NCBI RefSeq assembly: GCF_014155765.1
Contig: NZ_SCKT01000005.1
Coordinates: 84,006-148,005 of the forward strand
Origin: Pantoea dispersa
Lineage (GTDB): Bacteria > Pseudomonadota > Gammaproteobacteria > Enterobacterales > Enterobacteriaceae
Direction: 5' to 3'
DNA: 64,000 nucleotides
The notes beneath the pieces are model-generated. The model ran no database searches. It was given only the letters and a program-made list of their open reading frames with translations, and had not been told where the DNA came from. How positions within the stretch are numbered: position 1 is the stretch's first letter; each line of letters starts with the position of its first letter. Both the position numbers and the translations under genes were made by a program. Of the stretch, positions 46,806 through 55,303 are shown piece after piece.

Positions 46806-47507
46806 ATGGTATATGCACATAATAAACAGGTGCGTGTCGCTGTCCTTGATGATCACCCGATGGTTCGTACCGTTTTCGAGTTATGCCTGAAACACGAACC
46901 CGATATTCATCTGGTCGGGACCTGGTCTTCAAGTAATGAATTGTTTAGTCAGCTGCGCAGCACTACGGTGGATGTGCTGGTGCTGGACTTTTTGCTGGGC
47001 GAGCGTGAACTGGATGGCCTGGCCCTGGTGAAACAGCTGCGAAATCACTATCCGCAGCAAAAGATTTTGATCTCATCGTCCATGGAGAGTCCGGCGATTG
47101 TCAAAATGGTGCTGAGCGCCGGCGTTAAAGGCTTTATTGGAAAAAGCCACAATATGCAGGAGATCGTCCAGGCGATTCGTCAGGTGGCGCAGGGGCGGCT
47201 ATTCCTGTCGCAGGAAGTGGCGTACGAGGTGGAAAACCTCTACGTGATGAATGAAGACGCCATCAACGAAAACCTCGATCTCTCCAGCAAAGGCAATATG
47301 TACGAGAAGGTCAAAACCCTTAGTCCGCGCGAAGTAGAAGTGGTGCGCTGTTTTCTGGATGGGCTCAGCGTGTCGCAAATTGCCGTGAAGTTTAAACGCA
47401 GCCGCAAAACCGTGAGCGGACAAAAGCAGTCGGCGCTGAAAAAGCTCGGCCTGCGCTCGGATTCGGAATTGTTTAAATACAGCCACGACCTGATGTCGGG
47501 CAGCTAA
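46806..47507 (+). CDS. RcsB-like response regulator
   Basis: A 233-residue LuxR-type response regulator. The receiver has D15-D16 (VLDDHPMV), phospho-Asp D61 (VLVLDFLLGERELDG) and K113 (GFIGKSHN). The output HTH (KTLSPREVEVVRCFLDGLSVSQIAVKFKRSRKTVSGQKQSALKKLGL) is clearly RcsB-type, including the SRKTVSGQKQSA recognition region. Divergent from the hybrid sensor gene with about 300 bp between; it may receive phosphate from the sensor HPt. It is not RcsB itself, since rcsD/rcsC are not adjacent. Confidence 0.9.
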   Translation: MVYAHNKQVRVAVLDDHPMVRTVFELCLKHEPDIHLVGTWSSSNELFSQLRSTTVDVLVLDFLLGERELDGLALVKQLRNHYPQQKILISSSMESPAIVKMVLSAGVKGFIGKSHNMQEIVQAIRQVAQGRLFLSQEVAYEVENLYVMNEDAINENLDLSSKGNMYEKVKTLSPREVEVVRCFLDGLSVSQIAVKFKRSRKTVSGQKQSALKKLGLRSDSELFKYSHDLMSGS

Positions 47508-47518
47508 TCCCTGTTTAA

Positions 47519-47548
47519 GGCGGTCAGGAATGGCCGCCGTCTGTTTTT
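47519..47548 (+). terminator. Terminator after the RcsB-like gene
   Basis: GGCGGTC-AGGAAT-GGCCGCC (one G-U pair) followed by GTCTGTTTTT, 11 bases after the stop. Confidence 0.75.
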
Positions 47549-47564
47549 CCGCCTCTCTGCATCA

Positions 47565-47578
47565 CGTTCCCGGTAACA
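47565..47578. promoter_or_regulatory. GntR/IdnR-like operator before idnD
   Basis: CGTTCCCGGTAACA matches the recalled GntR/IdnR box TGTTACCGGTAACA at 12 of 14 positions. It lies about 100 bp before the idnD start. Confidence 0.6.
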
Positions 47579-47600
47579 GCCGTTTTGTAACATCGCTTTG

Positions 47601-47616
47601 AGTGATGTTCGTCACA
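47601..47616. promoter_or_regulatory. CRP-like site before idnD
   Basis: AGTGA-TGTTCG-TCACA fits the CRP box TGTGA-N6-TCACA with one mismatch. It is placed between the GntR-like box and the gene. Confidence 0.55.
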
Positions 47617-47676
47617 GTTTCGCCGGCCGTATCCCGCTGTGATAGCCCCCATTGCTACAGCACTGAAGGGGCTACG

Positions 47677-48708
47677 ATGAACATTGAAACGCAATCCTGC
47701 GTCATTACCGGCAAAAAACAGGTCAGCGTCGCACAGCAGCAGGTGCAGTGGGACGGCACCGGCACGCTGGTGCGCATCACGCGCGGCGGCATCTGCGGGT
47801 CCGATCTGCACTACTATCAGGAAGGTAAAGTCGGCAGCTTCGAAGTGAAGATGCCGATGATCCTCGGCCATGAAGTGATCGGCTACGTGGTGGAGAGCGA
47901 CGATCCGCAGCTCCAGCCCAACCAGAAAGTGGCGGTCAATCCCTCAAAGCCGTGCGGCAGTTGTAAATACTGCCTGCGCGAGCAGCAAAATCAGTGCACC
48001 TCAATGCGCTTTTTCGGCAGCGCCATGTATCTGCCGCATGTGGATGGTGGCTTCACGCAATACAAAGTGGTCGATAGCGCGCAGTGCGTGCCGTTTCCGC
48101 AGGAAGCTGATGACAGCGTGATGGTGTTTGCTGAACCGCTGGCCGTGTGCATCCACGCCACGCAGCAGGCGGGCGATCTGAGCGGCAAAACCGTGTTCAT
48201 TTCCGGCGTCGGGCCGATTGGCTGTCTGATTGCCGCCGCTGCCAAAGCCCGCGGAGCCGCGGAGATTATTTGCAGCGATATCAGCGAACGCTCGCTCAGC
48301 CTGGCGCAGCAAATGGGCGCGACCGGGGTGATCCACGCTGCTGACGGTGATTTCACGCCTTACCTTGCAGATAAAGGCTTCTTCGATGTCGCTTTCGAGG
48401 CTTCCGGCCATCCGTCTTCGCTGCAGCGCTGTCTCGACGTGGTATGCGCCAAAGGCACGCTGGTGCAGGTTGGCATGGGCGGTACCATTCCGGATTTTCC
48501 GCTGATGACGCTGATCGCCAAAGAGATCAATCTGGTCGGTTCTTTCCGTTTCACCCACGAATTCAACACGGCGGTTGACTGGCTGGCACGCGGCGTGGTC
48601 AATCCGCTGCCGCTGTTCAGCGGAGAATATGACTTACAGGATATCGACGCGGCGCTGCAGTTTGCCGGTGATAAAACCCGGGCGGCGAAAGTCCAGTTAA
48701 CGTTTTAA
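47677..48708 (+). CDS. idnD: L-idonate 5-dehydrogenase
   Basis: Oxidises L-idonate to 5-keto-D-gluconate with NAD(P). The product is 343 residues from the ATG at 47677 (MNIETQSCVIT). A zinc-dependent medium-chain dehydrogenase: catalytic zinc region GGICGSDLHYYQ and LGHEVIGYV, structural zinc cysteines CGSCKYCLREQQNQC, and nucleotide loop SGVGPIGCLIAAAA. First of three genes idnD-idnO-idnT, 9 bp before idnO. GntR/IdnR- and CRP-like boxes precede it. Confidence 0.95.
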   Translation: MNIETQSCVITGKKQVSVAQQQVQWDGTGTLVRITRGGICGSDLHYYQEGKVGSFEVKMPMILGHEVIGYVVESDDPQLQPNQKVAVNPSKPCGSCKYCLREQQNQCTSMRFFGSAMYLPHVDGGFTQYKVVDSAQCVPFPQEADDSVMVFAEPLAVCIHATQQAGDLSGKTVFISGVGPIGCLIAAAAKARGAAEIICSDISERSLSLAQQMGATGVIHAADGDFTPYLADKGFFDVAFEASGHPSSLQRCLDVVCAKGTLVQVGMGGTIPDFPLMTLIAKEINLVGSFRFTHEFNTAVDWLARGVVNPLPLFSGEYDLQDIDAALQFAGDKTRAAKVQLTF

Positions 48709-48717
48709 GGAGTCAGT

Positions 48718-49482
48718 ATGAGTCAGTTATTTTCCCTCGCGGGCAAGCGCGTGCTGCTCACCGGTTCGGCGCGCGGCATCGGTTTCCTGCTGGCGCGCGG
48801 TCTGGCCGAAGCGGGCGCGGAAGTGATCATCAACGCCACCACCGGGGACGGCGCAGAGCAGGGCGCAGCGAAACTGCGCGAGCTGGGTTATCACGCGCGG
48901 GCGAAGGCCTTCGACGTCACGCAGTCGGCGCAGGTTCAGCAGGCGGTGGAGGAGATTGAAAGTCAGTGGGGCGCGATTGATATCCTGGTGAACAATGCCG
49001 GCATTCAGCGCCGCCGGCCGTTTCTTGAGTTTCCCGAGCAGGACTGGAACGACGTGATTGCCGTCAACCAGACAGCAGTGTTTCTGGTGTCACAAACCGT
49101 GGCGAAAAGAATGGTGCAGCGTCAGCGCGGAAAAATCATCAACATCGGCTCAATGCAGAGCGAACTGGGGCGCGACACCATCACGCCGTATGCCGCCTCC
49201 AAGGGCGCGGTCACCATGCTGACGCGCGGCATGTGCGTGGAGCTGGCGCGCCACAATATTCAGGTTAACGCCATTGCGCCGGGCTATTTCGTCACCGAGA
49301 TGACCCAGACGCTGGCTGACGATCCGGCCTTCACCGGCTGGCTGACTAAACGTACACCGGCCGCACGCTGGGGCAAGCCGGAAGAGCTGATTGGCGCGGC
49401 GGTGTTCCTGGCGTCGGGCGCATCTGATTTCGTCAATGGCCATCTGCTGTTTGTTGATGGTGGTATGCGCGTCGCCGTGTAA
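48718..49482 (+). CDS. idnO: Gluconate 5-dehydrogenase (5-keto-D-gluconate reductase)
   Basis: Reduces 5-keto-D-gluconate to D-gluconate. The product is 254 residues, a short-chain dehydrogenase with TGSARGIGFLLARGLAEAGA (cofactor loop), NNAGIQRRRPFLEFPEQDWNDV and the catalytic YxxxK in TPYAASKGAVTM. AAGGAG lies before the ATG at 48718. Second gene of the idn operon; D-gluconate then needs a gluconate kinase, which is not encoded in this window. Confidence 0.95.
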   Translation: MSQLFSLAGKRVLLTGSARGIGFLLARGLAEAGAEVIINATTGDGAEQGAAKLRELGYHARAKAFDVTQSAQVQQAVEEIESQWGAIDILVNNAGIQRRRPFLEFPEQDWNDVIAVNQTAVFLVSQTVAKRMVQRQRGKIINIGSMQSELGRDTITPYAASKGAVTMLTRGMCVELARHNIQVNAIAPGYFVTEMTQTLADDPAFTGWLTKRTPAARWGKPEELIGAAVFLASGASDFVNGHLLFVDGGMRVAV

Positions 49483-49561
49483 TGCCGTGGCGCGGCTGGC
49501 GTAATTGCCGGCGCGCGCCTAAACCTTAAACACCCCTCTGTCTTCCTAAGGATAATAAAAA

Positions 49562-50881
49562 ATGCCAATAACCATAATTGTGCTGGGTGTGATACTGCTG
49601 CTGGTTCTGATGATTGTCTTCAAGGTCAACGGCTTCATTGCGTTGGTGTTTGTCTCGGCGGTGGTAGGTATCGCCGAAGGCATGACGCCACTCAATGTGA
49701 TGGCCTCGATTCAGAAAGGCATTGGTTCCACGCTTGGTGGCCTGGCGATGATCCTCGGCTTTGGTGCCATGCTCGGGCGGCTGGTGTCCGATACCGGCGC
49801 TGCCCAGCGGGTGGCCACCACGCTGATTGCCGCGTTCGGTAAACAGCGGCTGCAGTGGGCACTGGTGGTCACCGGACTGATCGTCGGTCTGGCGATGTTC
49901 TATGAAGTCGGTTTTGTGCTGCTGCTGCCGCTGGTGTTCACCATCGTGGCGGCAGCCGGACTGCCGCTGCTGTACGTCGGCGTGCCGATGGTGGCAGCGC
50001 TGTCGGTGACGCACTGCTTCCTGCCACCGCATCCCGGTCCAACCGCCATTGCCACCATCTTTGGTGCCAATCTCGGCACCACGCTGCTGTACGGCTTAAT
50101 CATTACCATCCCGACGGTGATCATTGCCGGTCCGATCTTCTCAAAATTCCTCAAAAGCTTCGAAAAGTCGCCACCGGAAGGGCTGTATAACCCGAAAATT
50201 TTCACCGAAGAGGAGATGCCGGGCTTCTTTATCAGCATCTTTGCCGCGGTGATTCCGGTAGTACTGATGGCGATTGCGGCAGTCTGCGAACTGACGATGC
50301 CGAAAGAGAATGCGCTGCGCCAGTTCTTTGAATTTATCGGCAACCCGGCGGTGGCGCTGTTTATCGCCGTGGTAATTGCGGTATTTACCCTCGGTCTGCG
50401 CAACGGGCGCAAAATGGAGCAGGTGATGGATATGTGTGGCGATTCGATTGCCGCCATCGCCATGATCGTCTTTATCATTGCCGGCGGCGGCGCCTTTAAG
50501 CAGGTGCTGGTAGATAGCGGTGTCGGTAATTACATTGCCGATCTGATGAAAGGATCGTCGCTGTCACCGCTGCTGATGTGCTGGACGGTGGCGGCAATGC
50601 TGCGCATCGCGCTGGGATCGGCCACCGTCGCGGCGATCACCACCGCCGGCATCGTGACGCCGATCATTGCCGCCACCCATACCGATCCGGCGCTGATGGT
50701 GCTGGCCGTTGGTTCGGGTAGCGTGATCGCCTCGCACGTGAACGATCCGGGTTTCTGGCTGTTCAAAGGCTATTTCAACCTGAGCGTGGTTGAAACGCTG
50801 AAAACCTGGACGGTAATGGAAACGCTGATCTCCATCCTCGGCCTCGCCGGTGTGCTGGCGCTCAACGCCATCATTCACTAA
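49562..50881 (+). CDS. idnT: L-idonate/gluconate:H+ symporter of the GntP family
   Basis: A 439-residue carrier with about twelve membrane helices that imports idonate, 5-ketogluconate and gluconate. GntP hallmarks: LGFGAMLGRLVSDTGAAQRVA, GLAMFYEVGFVLLLPLVF, HCFLPPHPGPTAIA and GSGSVIASHVNDPGFWLFKGYF. It follows idnO by 79 bp, with AAGGATAAT upstream of the ATG. Calling it IdnT rather than GntT/GntU rests on the operon context. Confidence 0.92.
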   Translation: MPITIIVLGVILLLVLMIVFKVNGFIALVFVSAVVGIAEGMTPLNVMASIQKGIGSTLGGLAMILGFGAMLGRLVSDTGAAQRVATTLIAAFGKQRLQWALVVTGLIVGLAMFYEVGFVLLLPLVFTIVAAAGLPLLYVGVPMVAALSVTHCFLPPHPGPTAIATIFGANLGTTLLYGLIITIPTVIIAGPIFSKFLKSFEKSPPEGLYNPKIFTEEEMPGFFISIFAAVIPVVLMAIAAVCELTMPKENALRQFFEFIGNPAVALFIAVVIAVFTLGLRNGRKMEQVMDMCGDSIAAIAMIVFIIAGGGAFKQVLVDSGVGNYIADLMKGSSLSPLLMCWTVAAMLRIALGSATVAAITTAGIVTPIIAATHTDPALMVLAVGSGSVIASHVNDPGFWLFKGYFNLSVVETLKTWTVMETLISILGLAGVLALNAIIH

Positions 50882-50887
50882 GGCCCG

Positions 50888-50909
50888 CGCTTCACAGGGA
50901 GGTGAAGCG
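50888..50909. terminator. Hairpin between idnT and the YfiH-like gene
   Basis: CGCTTCAC-N6-GTGAAGCG, 8-bp perfect stem, extendable by a G-U and a C-G pair, in the 31-bp gap of convergent genes. No T-tract. Confidence 0.5.
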
Positions 50910-50912
50910 TGC

Positions 50913-51623
50913 TTACGCGCGGCGGCGAATCCACGAGAAACGTGACTGATAGCCGCTGTCAAAATGGGTGTTATAACGATAGCTCGATCCCGCCTCCGCC
51001 ATGCAATAAGTACACACCGCCACGCGATCAATCTGCGCCGCCGGGATGCCGCGCTGTAACAGCAGGTCCTGCGCCAGCTGAGGCAAATCAAACCATACTC
51101 CCTGATGATGCCCCCGCGCCTGAGGTCGGATTGCCTGCGGATTATGCGGCTGTTGCTGTGACCAGCTTAGCGCCGGCAGGTCCGGGCGCTGCTGCATCTG
51201 TGCGATGCGATCAACGCCCAGCTCATAGCAGCACGGGCCGATTGCCGGACCGATCGCCACCAGCAGGGATGCCGGCGTCGCGCCACCCGCCAGCAGCTGA
51301 TCGAGGGCACTGCTCAGCACGCCGCCGAGCGTACCCTGCAAGCCGGCATGTACCGCCGCCACCTGATGCGTTTTCACATCGGCAAACAGCACCGGCAGAC
51401 AGTCAGCGGTGTAAACCGCAACCGGCTGATGATCGTCACTGATCACCCCATCGGATTCACAACTTTTCGGCGGCCGGTTTTGCCCGGCCAGCATCACTTT
51501 TGCGCTGTGCCGCTGCTGTCCGTACGCCGCAGCGGCCGGTGCCGGCTGACCGGCAGGCTGAAAGGCATACTCCAGCCAGCGTTGACTCTCCAGCAGCGCC
51601 GAGCGCGGCCCGCGATTATCCAT
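50913..51623 (-). CDS. YfiH/PgeF-type laccase-domain protein
   Basis: A 236-residue protein of the Cu-oxidase_4 (DUF152) family, whose E. coli member YfiH/PgeF edits UDP-MurNAc-L-Ser; older annotations say polyphenol oxidase. Family motifs: VYTADCLPVLFAD, VAAVHAGLQGT, IGPAIGPCCYELG and CTYCMAEAGSSYRYN, giving the Cys/His metal or active site. The real YfiH gene normally lies beside rluD and clpB, which are absent here, so this is probably a second, diverged paralogue (inference). Convergent with idnT. Function uncertain. Confidence 0.85.
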   Translation of the reverse strand: MDNRGPRSALLESQRWLEYAFQPAGQPAPAAAAYGQQRHSAKVMLAGQNRPPKSCESDGVISDDHQPVAVYTADCLPVLFADVKTHQVAAVHAGLQGTLGGVLSSALDQLLAGGATPASLLVAIGPAIGPCCYELGVDRIAQMQQRPDLPALSWSQQQPHNPQAIRPQARGHHQGVWFDLPQLAQDLLLQRGIPAAQIDRVAVCTYCMAEAGSSYRYNTHFDSGYQSRFSWIRRRA

Positions 51624-51729
51624 AAGTGTCTCCTGTGACCTGACCCCGGTTTTCCTCTGCCCACAGCTTACGTTAACTGCTACATTTTTAAAGCTTTACA
51701 AAAACTGACCATAATCACTTAAGGACGAC

Positions 51730-52542
51730 ATGATGAAAAACACCTCCTGGCTGGCCGCGGCAGGCTTGATTGCCCTGACGCTCACCGGCTGTGCCCAACC
51801 GCAAAAGCAGCAGGCTCAGCAGCAACTTGGTCAGCAGTCGGTGCTGGCAGTCAACTGGTTCCAGCAGTCTGGCGAGTATCAGGCGCTGAGCTGGCAGGCG
51901 TTCAATACGGCACGCATGGCGTTTGATAACGCTCCTTCGCTCACCGGCAAACCCAAAGCGGTGATTGTTGATCTGGATGAAACCATGATCGATAACAGCG
52001 CCTACAGCGCGTGGCAGGCAAAAAACGGCCAGCCGTTCTCCGGTAAAACCTGGTCAGCGTGGACGCAGGCGCGCCAGGCGACCGCGGTGCCCGGTGCCGT
52101 CGAATTTGCCAACTATGTGAATAGCCACGGCGGCACCATGTTCTACGTCTCGAACCGCGATCAGAAAGACTACGCGGCTACGGTCGATAATCTCAACAAG
52201 CTGGGCTTCAGCGGCGTAAGCGACAAAACCGTGCGTCTCAGCACCGGTAACTCCAATAAACAGGCGCGTTTCGACGCAATTAAAAATGCCGGCTACAACG
52301 TGGTGCTGTATATCGGCGATAACCTGAATGACTTCGGCGGCGCCACCTGGCATCAGGGTAACGCGCAGCGCCAGCAGTTTGTCACGCTCAACCATCAGCG
52401 TTTTGGCACCCAGTTCATTGTGCTGCCAAATCCACTGTACGGCGACTGGGAGAGCGGCATGGCTGAAAACTACAATAAGTTAACCCCGGAACAGCAGCTG
52501 CAGGTGCGTGAATCCCGCATGAAAGCCTGGAACGGTAAATAA
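51730..52542 (+). CDS. 5'-nucleotidase, lipoprotein e(P4) family
   Basis: A class C acid phosphatase, 270 residues, probably an outer-membrane lipoprotein: lipobox LTLTGC with the acylated Cys21. The HAD catalytic motif is D81-L-D83-E-T (AVIVDLDETMIDN) and the second acidic motif IGDNLNDFGG. In Haemophilus, e(P4) releases nucleosides and nicotinamide riboside from NMN outside the membrane. The start is one of two adjacent ATGs after AAGGAC. It is followed by a terminator and stands alone. Confidence 0.92.
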   Translation: MMKNTSWLAAAGLIALTLTGCAQPQKQQAQQQLGQQSVLAVNWFQQSGEYQALSWQAFNTARMAFDNAPSLTGKPKAVIVDLDETMIDNSAYSAWQAKNGQPFSGKTWSAWTQARQATAVPGAVEFANYVNSHGGTMFYVSNRDQKDYAATVDNLNKLGFSGVSDKTVRLSTGNSNKQARFDAIKNAGYNVVLYIGDNLNDFGGATWHQGNAQRQQFVTLNHQRFGTQFIVLPNPLYGDWESGMAENYNKLTPEQQLQVRESRMKAWNGK

Positions 52543-52557
52543 TTCGTCAAGCGAAAT

Positions 52558-52583
52558 AGCGCCTGCCCTGGCGGGCGCTTATC
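52558..52583 (+). terminator. Terminator after the e(P4) nucleotidase gene
   Basis: AGCGCCTGCC-CT-GGCGGGCGCT (10-bp stem with one U-G pair) then TTATC, 15 bases after the stop. Confidence 0.6.
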
Positions 52584-53128
52584 GCAGGCGGTTAGCGCCA
52601 GTGATATTTACGTTTCTTTGTAATTATTATTCTGCTTATCATTTTCCCGATCTCTTACTTAATCCTTCCGCCGTCTTCAGTGAAATATCATCGCGAATAA
52701 CGTTAAAACCAGCGAATATCACTATTCATAAATTTAGTAATTAGGATTTTTCTCAGCGAGCAGAGTGTAATCCACCATACCAGCGTAAAGGCGCAAAAGT
52801 TTTACGTGTATATATTTGTCAGTTCATCCGAAATGCGTTTTAAAAACTAATTTTAATAAGCTGATTATATTGATTTTTAATCGAACCCTCCCTGATTGCG
52901 TCACTTGCATTAACTTACTTTACCATGACATTTGCTGACACTTATTTTACATAAGGTCGCTGCTTCTGCCTGACTGAAATATTCCTGGTGCAAATAAATT
53001 CATAAGCGTCTATAACCAATTTCTGTGAGAAAGCGCCGTATACACCTGCCACAGAACGCTAAAACCGTGCTGCGCCATGCATTTATTTGCCCGGAAGCGC
53101 TATTTGCGGATACAGAGAGAAGATAATT
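52584..53128. other. AT-rich gene-free interval
   Basis: About 545 bp much richer in A+T than its surroundings, with many TTTAAAA/AATTTTAAT runs. No ORF over about 30 codons with a ribosome site on either strand. It must hold the promoter of the carbonic anhydrase operon; it may also be a remnant of transferred DNA or an H-NS-type binding region. Confidence 0.55.
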
Positions 53129-53764
53129 GTGACGACCCTTAAACCCTTATTAGCGAAAAATCGCAGTTGGGCACTCCAGCGCCGCGAGCGTAATCCAGAT
53201 TACTTTGAACAATATCTGCATCAGCAGAAACCCCACTCCCTGTGGATTGGCTGTTCCGACAGTCGCGTACCGGCAGAAGTGCTGACCGGCTCGCATCCGG
53301 GCGAGCTATTCGTGCACCGCAATATCGCCAATATGGTACTACCCGATGATGACAACTTTATCAGCGTGCTGCAGTACGCGATTTTTTATCTCGGCGTCGA
53401 GCGCATTGTGCTGTGCGGTCACTACGGCTGCGGCGGCGTGCAGGCGGCGCTGGGTCTGCCTGCCAGCCCGTTAGCGCAGGAGGATTCGGCGCTCGCCAGG
53501 CGCATTGCCGCGCTGCGCCGCGCATTGCAGCACGGGCTGGTGGCCTATCACGCCAGTCCCGCGCAGGAAGAGGAGAGCAGCAAGCTTAACCGGCTGATTG
53601 AAGCCAATGTCATCGCCCAGTTTAGCCAGCTGGTGCGCTGCGAGCCGGTGCAACAGGCCTGGCAGGCCGGACAGCAACTGGATGTATTTGGCTGCGTTTA
53701 TGACCTGCAGTCCGGCCATCTGAAAGAGTTAATCCAGCAATCGTCAGAGGAACCCTCATCATGA
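53129..53764 (+). CDS. Beta-class carbonic anhydrase
   Basis: Interconverts CO2 and bicarbonate. The product is 211 residues from a GTG at 53129. Zinc ligands by inspection: C42 and D44 (GCSDSR), H98 and C101 (CGHYGCGG), at the same numbers as E. coli Can. Its C-terminal half is more divergent. It overlaps the SulP gene by 4 bases (ATGA), so the two are coupled. This pairing suggests the enzyme supplies or consumes bicarbonate carried by the transporter. It may be a second carbonic anhydrase, as can is normally by hpt and the yad genes. Confidence 0.93.
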   Translation: MTTLKPLLAKNRSWALQRRERNPDYFEQYLHQQKPHSLWIGCSDSRVPAEVLTGSHPGELFVHRNIANMVLPDDDNFISVLQYAIFYLGVERIVLCGHYGCGGVQAALGLPASPLAQEDSALARRIAALRRALQHGLVAYHASPAQEEESSKLNRLIEANVIAQFSQLVRCEPVQQAWQAGQQLDVFGCVYDLQSGHLKELIQQSSEEPSS

Positions 53765-55236
53765 ATCTGCAAACGCTTCGTCAGGATATTCCTGCTGGTC
53801 TGGTGGTGTTTCTGGTGGCGCTGCCACTGTGTCTGGGCATCGCGCAGGCCAGCGGTCTGCCGCCCTTTGCCGGTCTGCTCACCGGGGTGATCGGCGGTCT
53901 GCTGGTTACCGCGCTCAGTCCCTCGCGCTTTGCCGTGAGCGGCCCGGCGGCGGGGCTGGTGACTATTGTTGTGGCCTCAATCCAGACGCTCGGCAGCTTT
54001 TCCGCATTTCTTACCGCGCTGATTCTGGCTGGCGTGCTGCAGTGCATGCTCGGCCTGCTGCGCGCCGGTCGTTTTATCTCGCTGGTGCCGGGCAGCGTCA
54101 TCAAAGGGATGCTGGCGGCAATTGGCCTGCTGTTGATTATGCAGCAGATTCCGGTGGCGCTGGGCGCAGCGAGCGATGCCGGTCTGCAGTCGCTGGTCAG
54201 CGGTGAGTTTTCGTTTTCGCTCAGCGCGATGCTGGTGGCCGGTAGCGGGCTGCTGATTCTGTGGCTGTGGACCACGCCCGCGATCAAGGCAGTTAAAGCG
54301 CTGAGCTGGATCCCCGGCCCGCTGGTGGCGGTGCTGTTTGGCTGCCTCGCCACGGTGTTGGGCGATCGCCTGTTTCCCAGCCTCGGCGAAGGCCTGCCGC
54401 GTATCGTACTGCCGGCGTTTGACAGTATGTCGGCGCTGGTGGCGGAGCTGGAAACCCCAGACTGGCTGGCGTGGCAGAATCCGTCGGTGTGGGTGGTAGC
54501 GATTACGCTGGCGCTGGTGGCCAGCCTTGAAACGCTGCTCAGCCAGGAGGCGCTGAAAAAACTGCGTCCGCAGCATCCGGCGCCGTCACCGAATAAAGAG
54601 ATGTTCGCGCAGGGCATCGGTAACCTGACCGCTGGCTTGCTCGGCGCGATGCCCATTACCGCGGTGATTGTGCGCAGTTCGGTCAACGTCAGCGTGGGTG
54701 CCCAAACCAAACTGTCGATTCTGCTGCACGGCGTGCTGCTGCTGATTTGTGGCTTGTGGTTCAGCGCCCTGCTTAACGCGATTCCGCTCGCCAGCCTGGC
54801 GGCGGTGCTGCTGTATACCGGCTATAAGCTGGCAACGCCGCGCCTGTTCGTCGAACAGATTCGCATGGGCGCGCAGCAGTACGTGCCGTTTCTTGCCACC
54901 ATCGGCGGCATCATTGTGTTTGGCATGCTGGCCGGGATTGGTATCGGTATCGCGACGCAGATTCTGTGCAGCATCTACCAAAGCCACCGCAACGCGCTGC
55001 AGCTTACCCGCTATGACGACCATTACGTGCTGCGCTTTCAGCAAAACCTGACCTTTATGCACAACCCGAAGTTGCAGGGGCTGCTGGCGGAGATCCCGGA
55101 AAATAGCGTGGTGATTGTCGATCACGATAACGCCGAGTATATGGATCCGGACGTGAAAGCGGTGCTGCAGGATTTCGGGGATAGCGCCGGTGAGCGCGGC
55201 ATCCGGCTGAGCCAGTGGCCGGTGGCGGTGAAATAA
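53761..55236 (+). CDS. SulP-family anion (probably bicarbonate) transporter
   Basis: A 491-residue SLC26/SulP carrier with 10-14 membrane segments. Typical sequences: IPAGLVVFLVALPLCLGIAQASG, VSGPAAGLVTIVVA and NPSVWVVAITLALVASLETLLS. The C-terminal STAS-like part (about 420-491) is short: LRFQQNLTFMHNPKLQ, then VVIVDHDNAEYMDPDV. It is coupled to a carbonic anhydrase, the arrangement seen in bacterial bicarbonate uptake SulP systems, so bicarbonate is the likely substrate rather than sulfate (inference). Followed by a strong terminator. Confidence 0.92.
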   Translation: MNLQTLRQDIPAGLVVFLVALPLCLGIAQASGLPPFAGLLTGVIGGLLVTALSPSRFAVSGPAAGLVTIVVASIQTLGSFSAFLTALILAGVLQCMLGLLRAGRFISLVPGSVIKGMLAAIGLLLIMQQIPVALGAASDAGLQSLVSGEFSFSLSAMLVAGSGLLILWLWTTPAIKAVKALSWIPGPLVAVLFGCLATVLGDRLFPSLGEGLPRIVLPAFDSMSALVAELETPDWLAWQNPSVWVVAITLALVASLETLLSQEALKKLRPQHPAPSPNKEMFAQGIGNLTAGLLGAMPITAVIVRSSVNVSVGAQTKLSILLHGVLLLICGLWFSALLNAIPLASLAAVLLYTGYKLATPRLFVEQIRMGAQQYVPFLATIGGIIVFGMLAGIGIGIATQILCSIYQSHRNALQLTRYDDHYVLRFQQNLTFMHNPKLQGLLAEIPENSVVIVDHDNAEYMDPDVKAVLQDFGDSAGERGIRLSQWPVAVK

Positions 55237-55273
55237 CGTTCCCGCGCGCACTCATGCAGTTTTTTTCGCCAGA

Positions 55274-55303
55274 ATCGGATATCCCGGATATCCGATTTTT
55301 TTA
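55274..55303 (+). terminator. Terminator after the SulP gene
   Basis: Perfect 11-bp arms ATCGGATATCC / GGATATCCGAT around a single C, followed by a run of T. The hairpin must open a few central bases to form a loop. Confidence 0.85.

Noticed and set aside
46603-46932. A 109-codon minus-strand frame overlapping the RcsB-like gene start
   Set aside because: Overlaps the promoter and first 127 bases of a certain gene, without a ribosome site or family resemblance.
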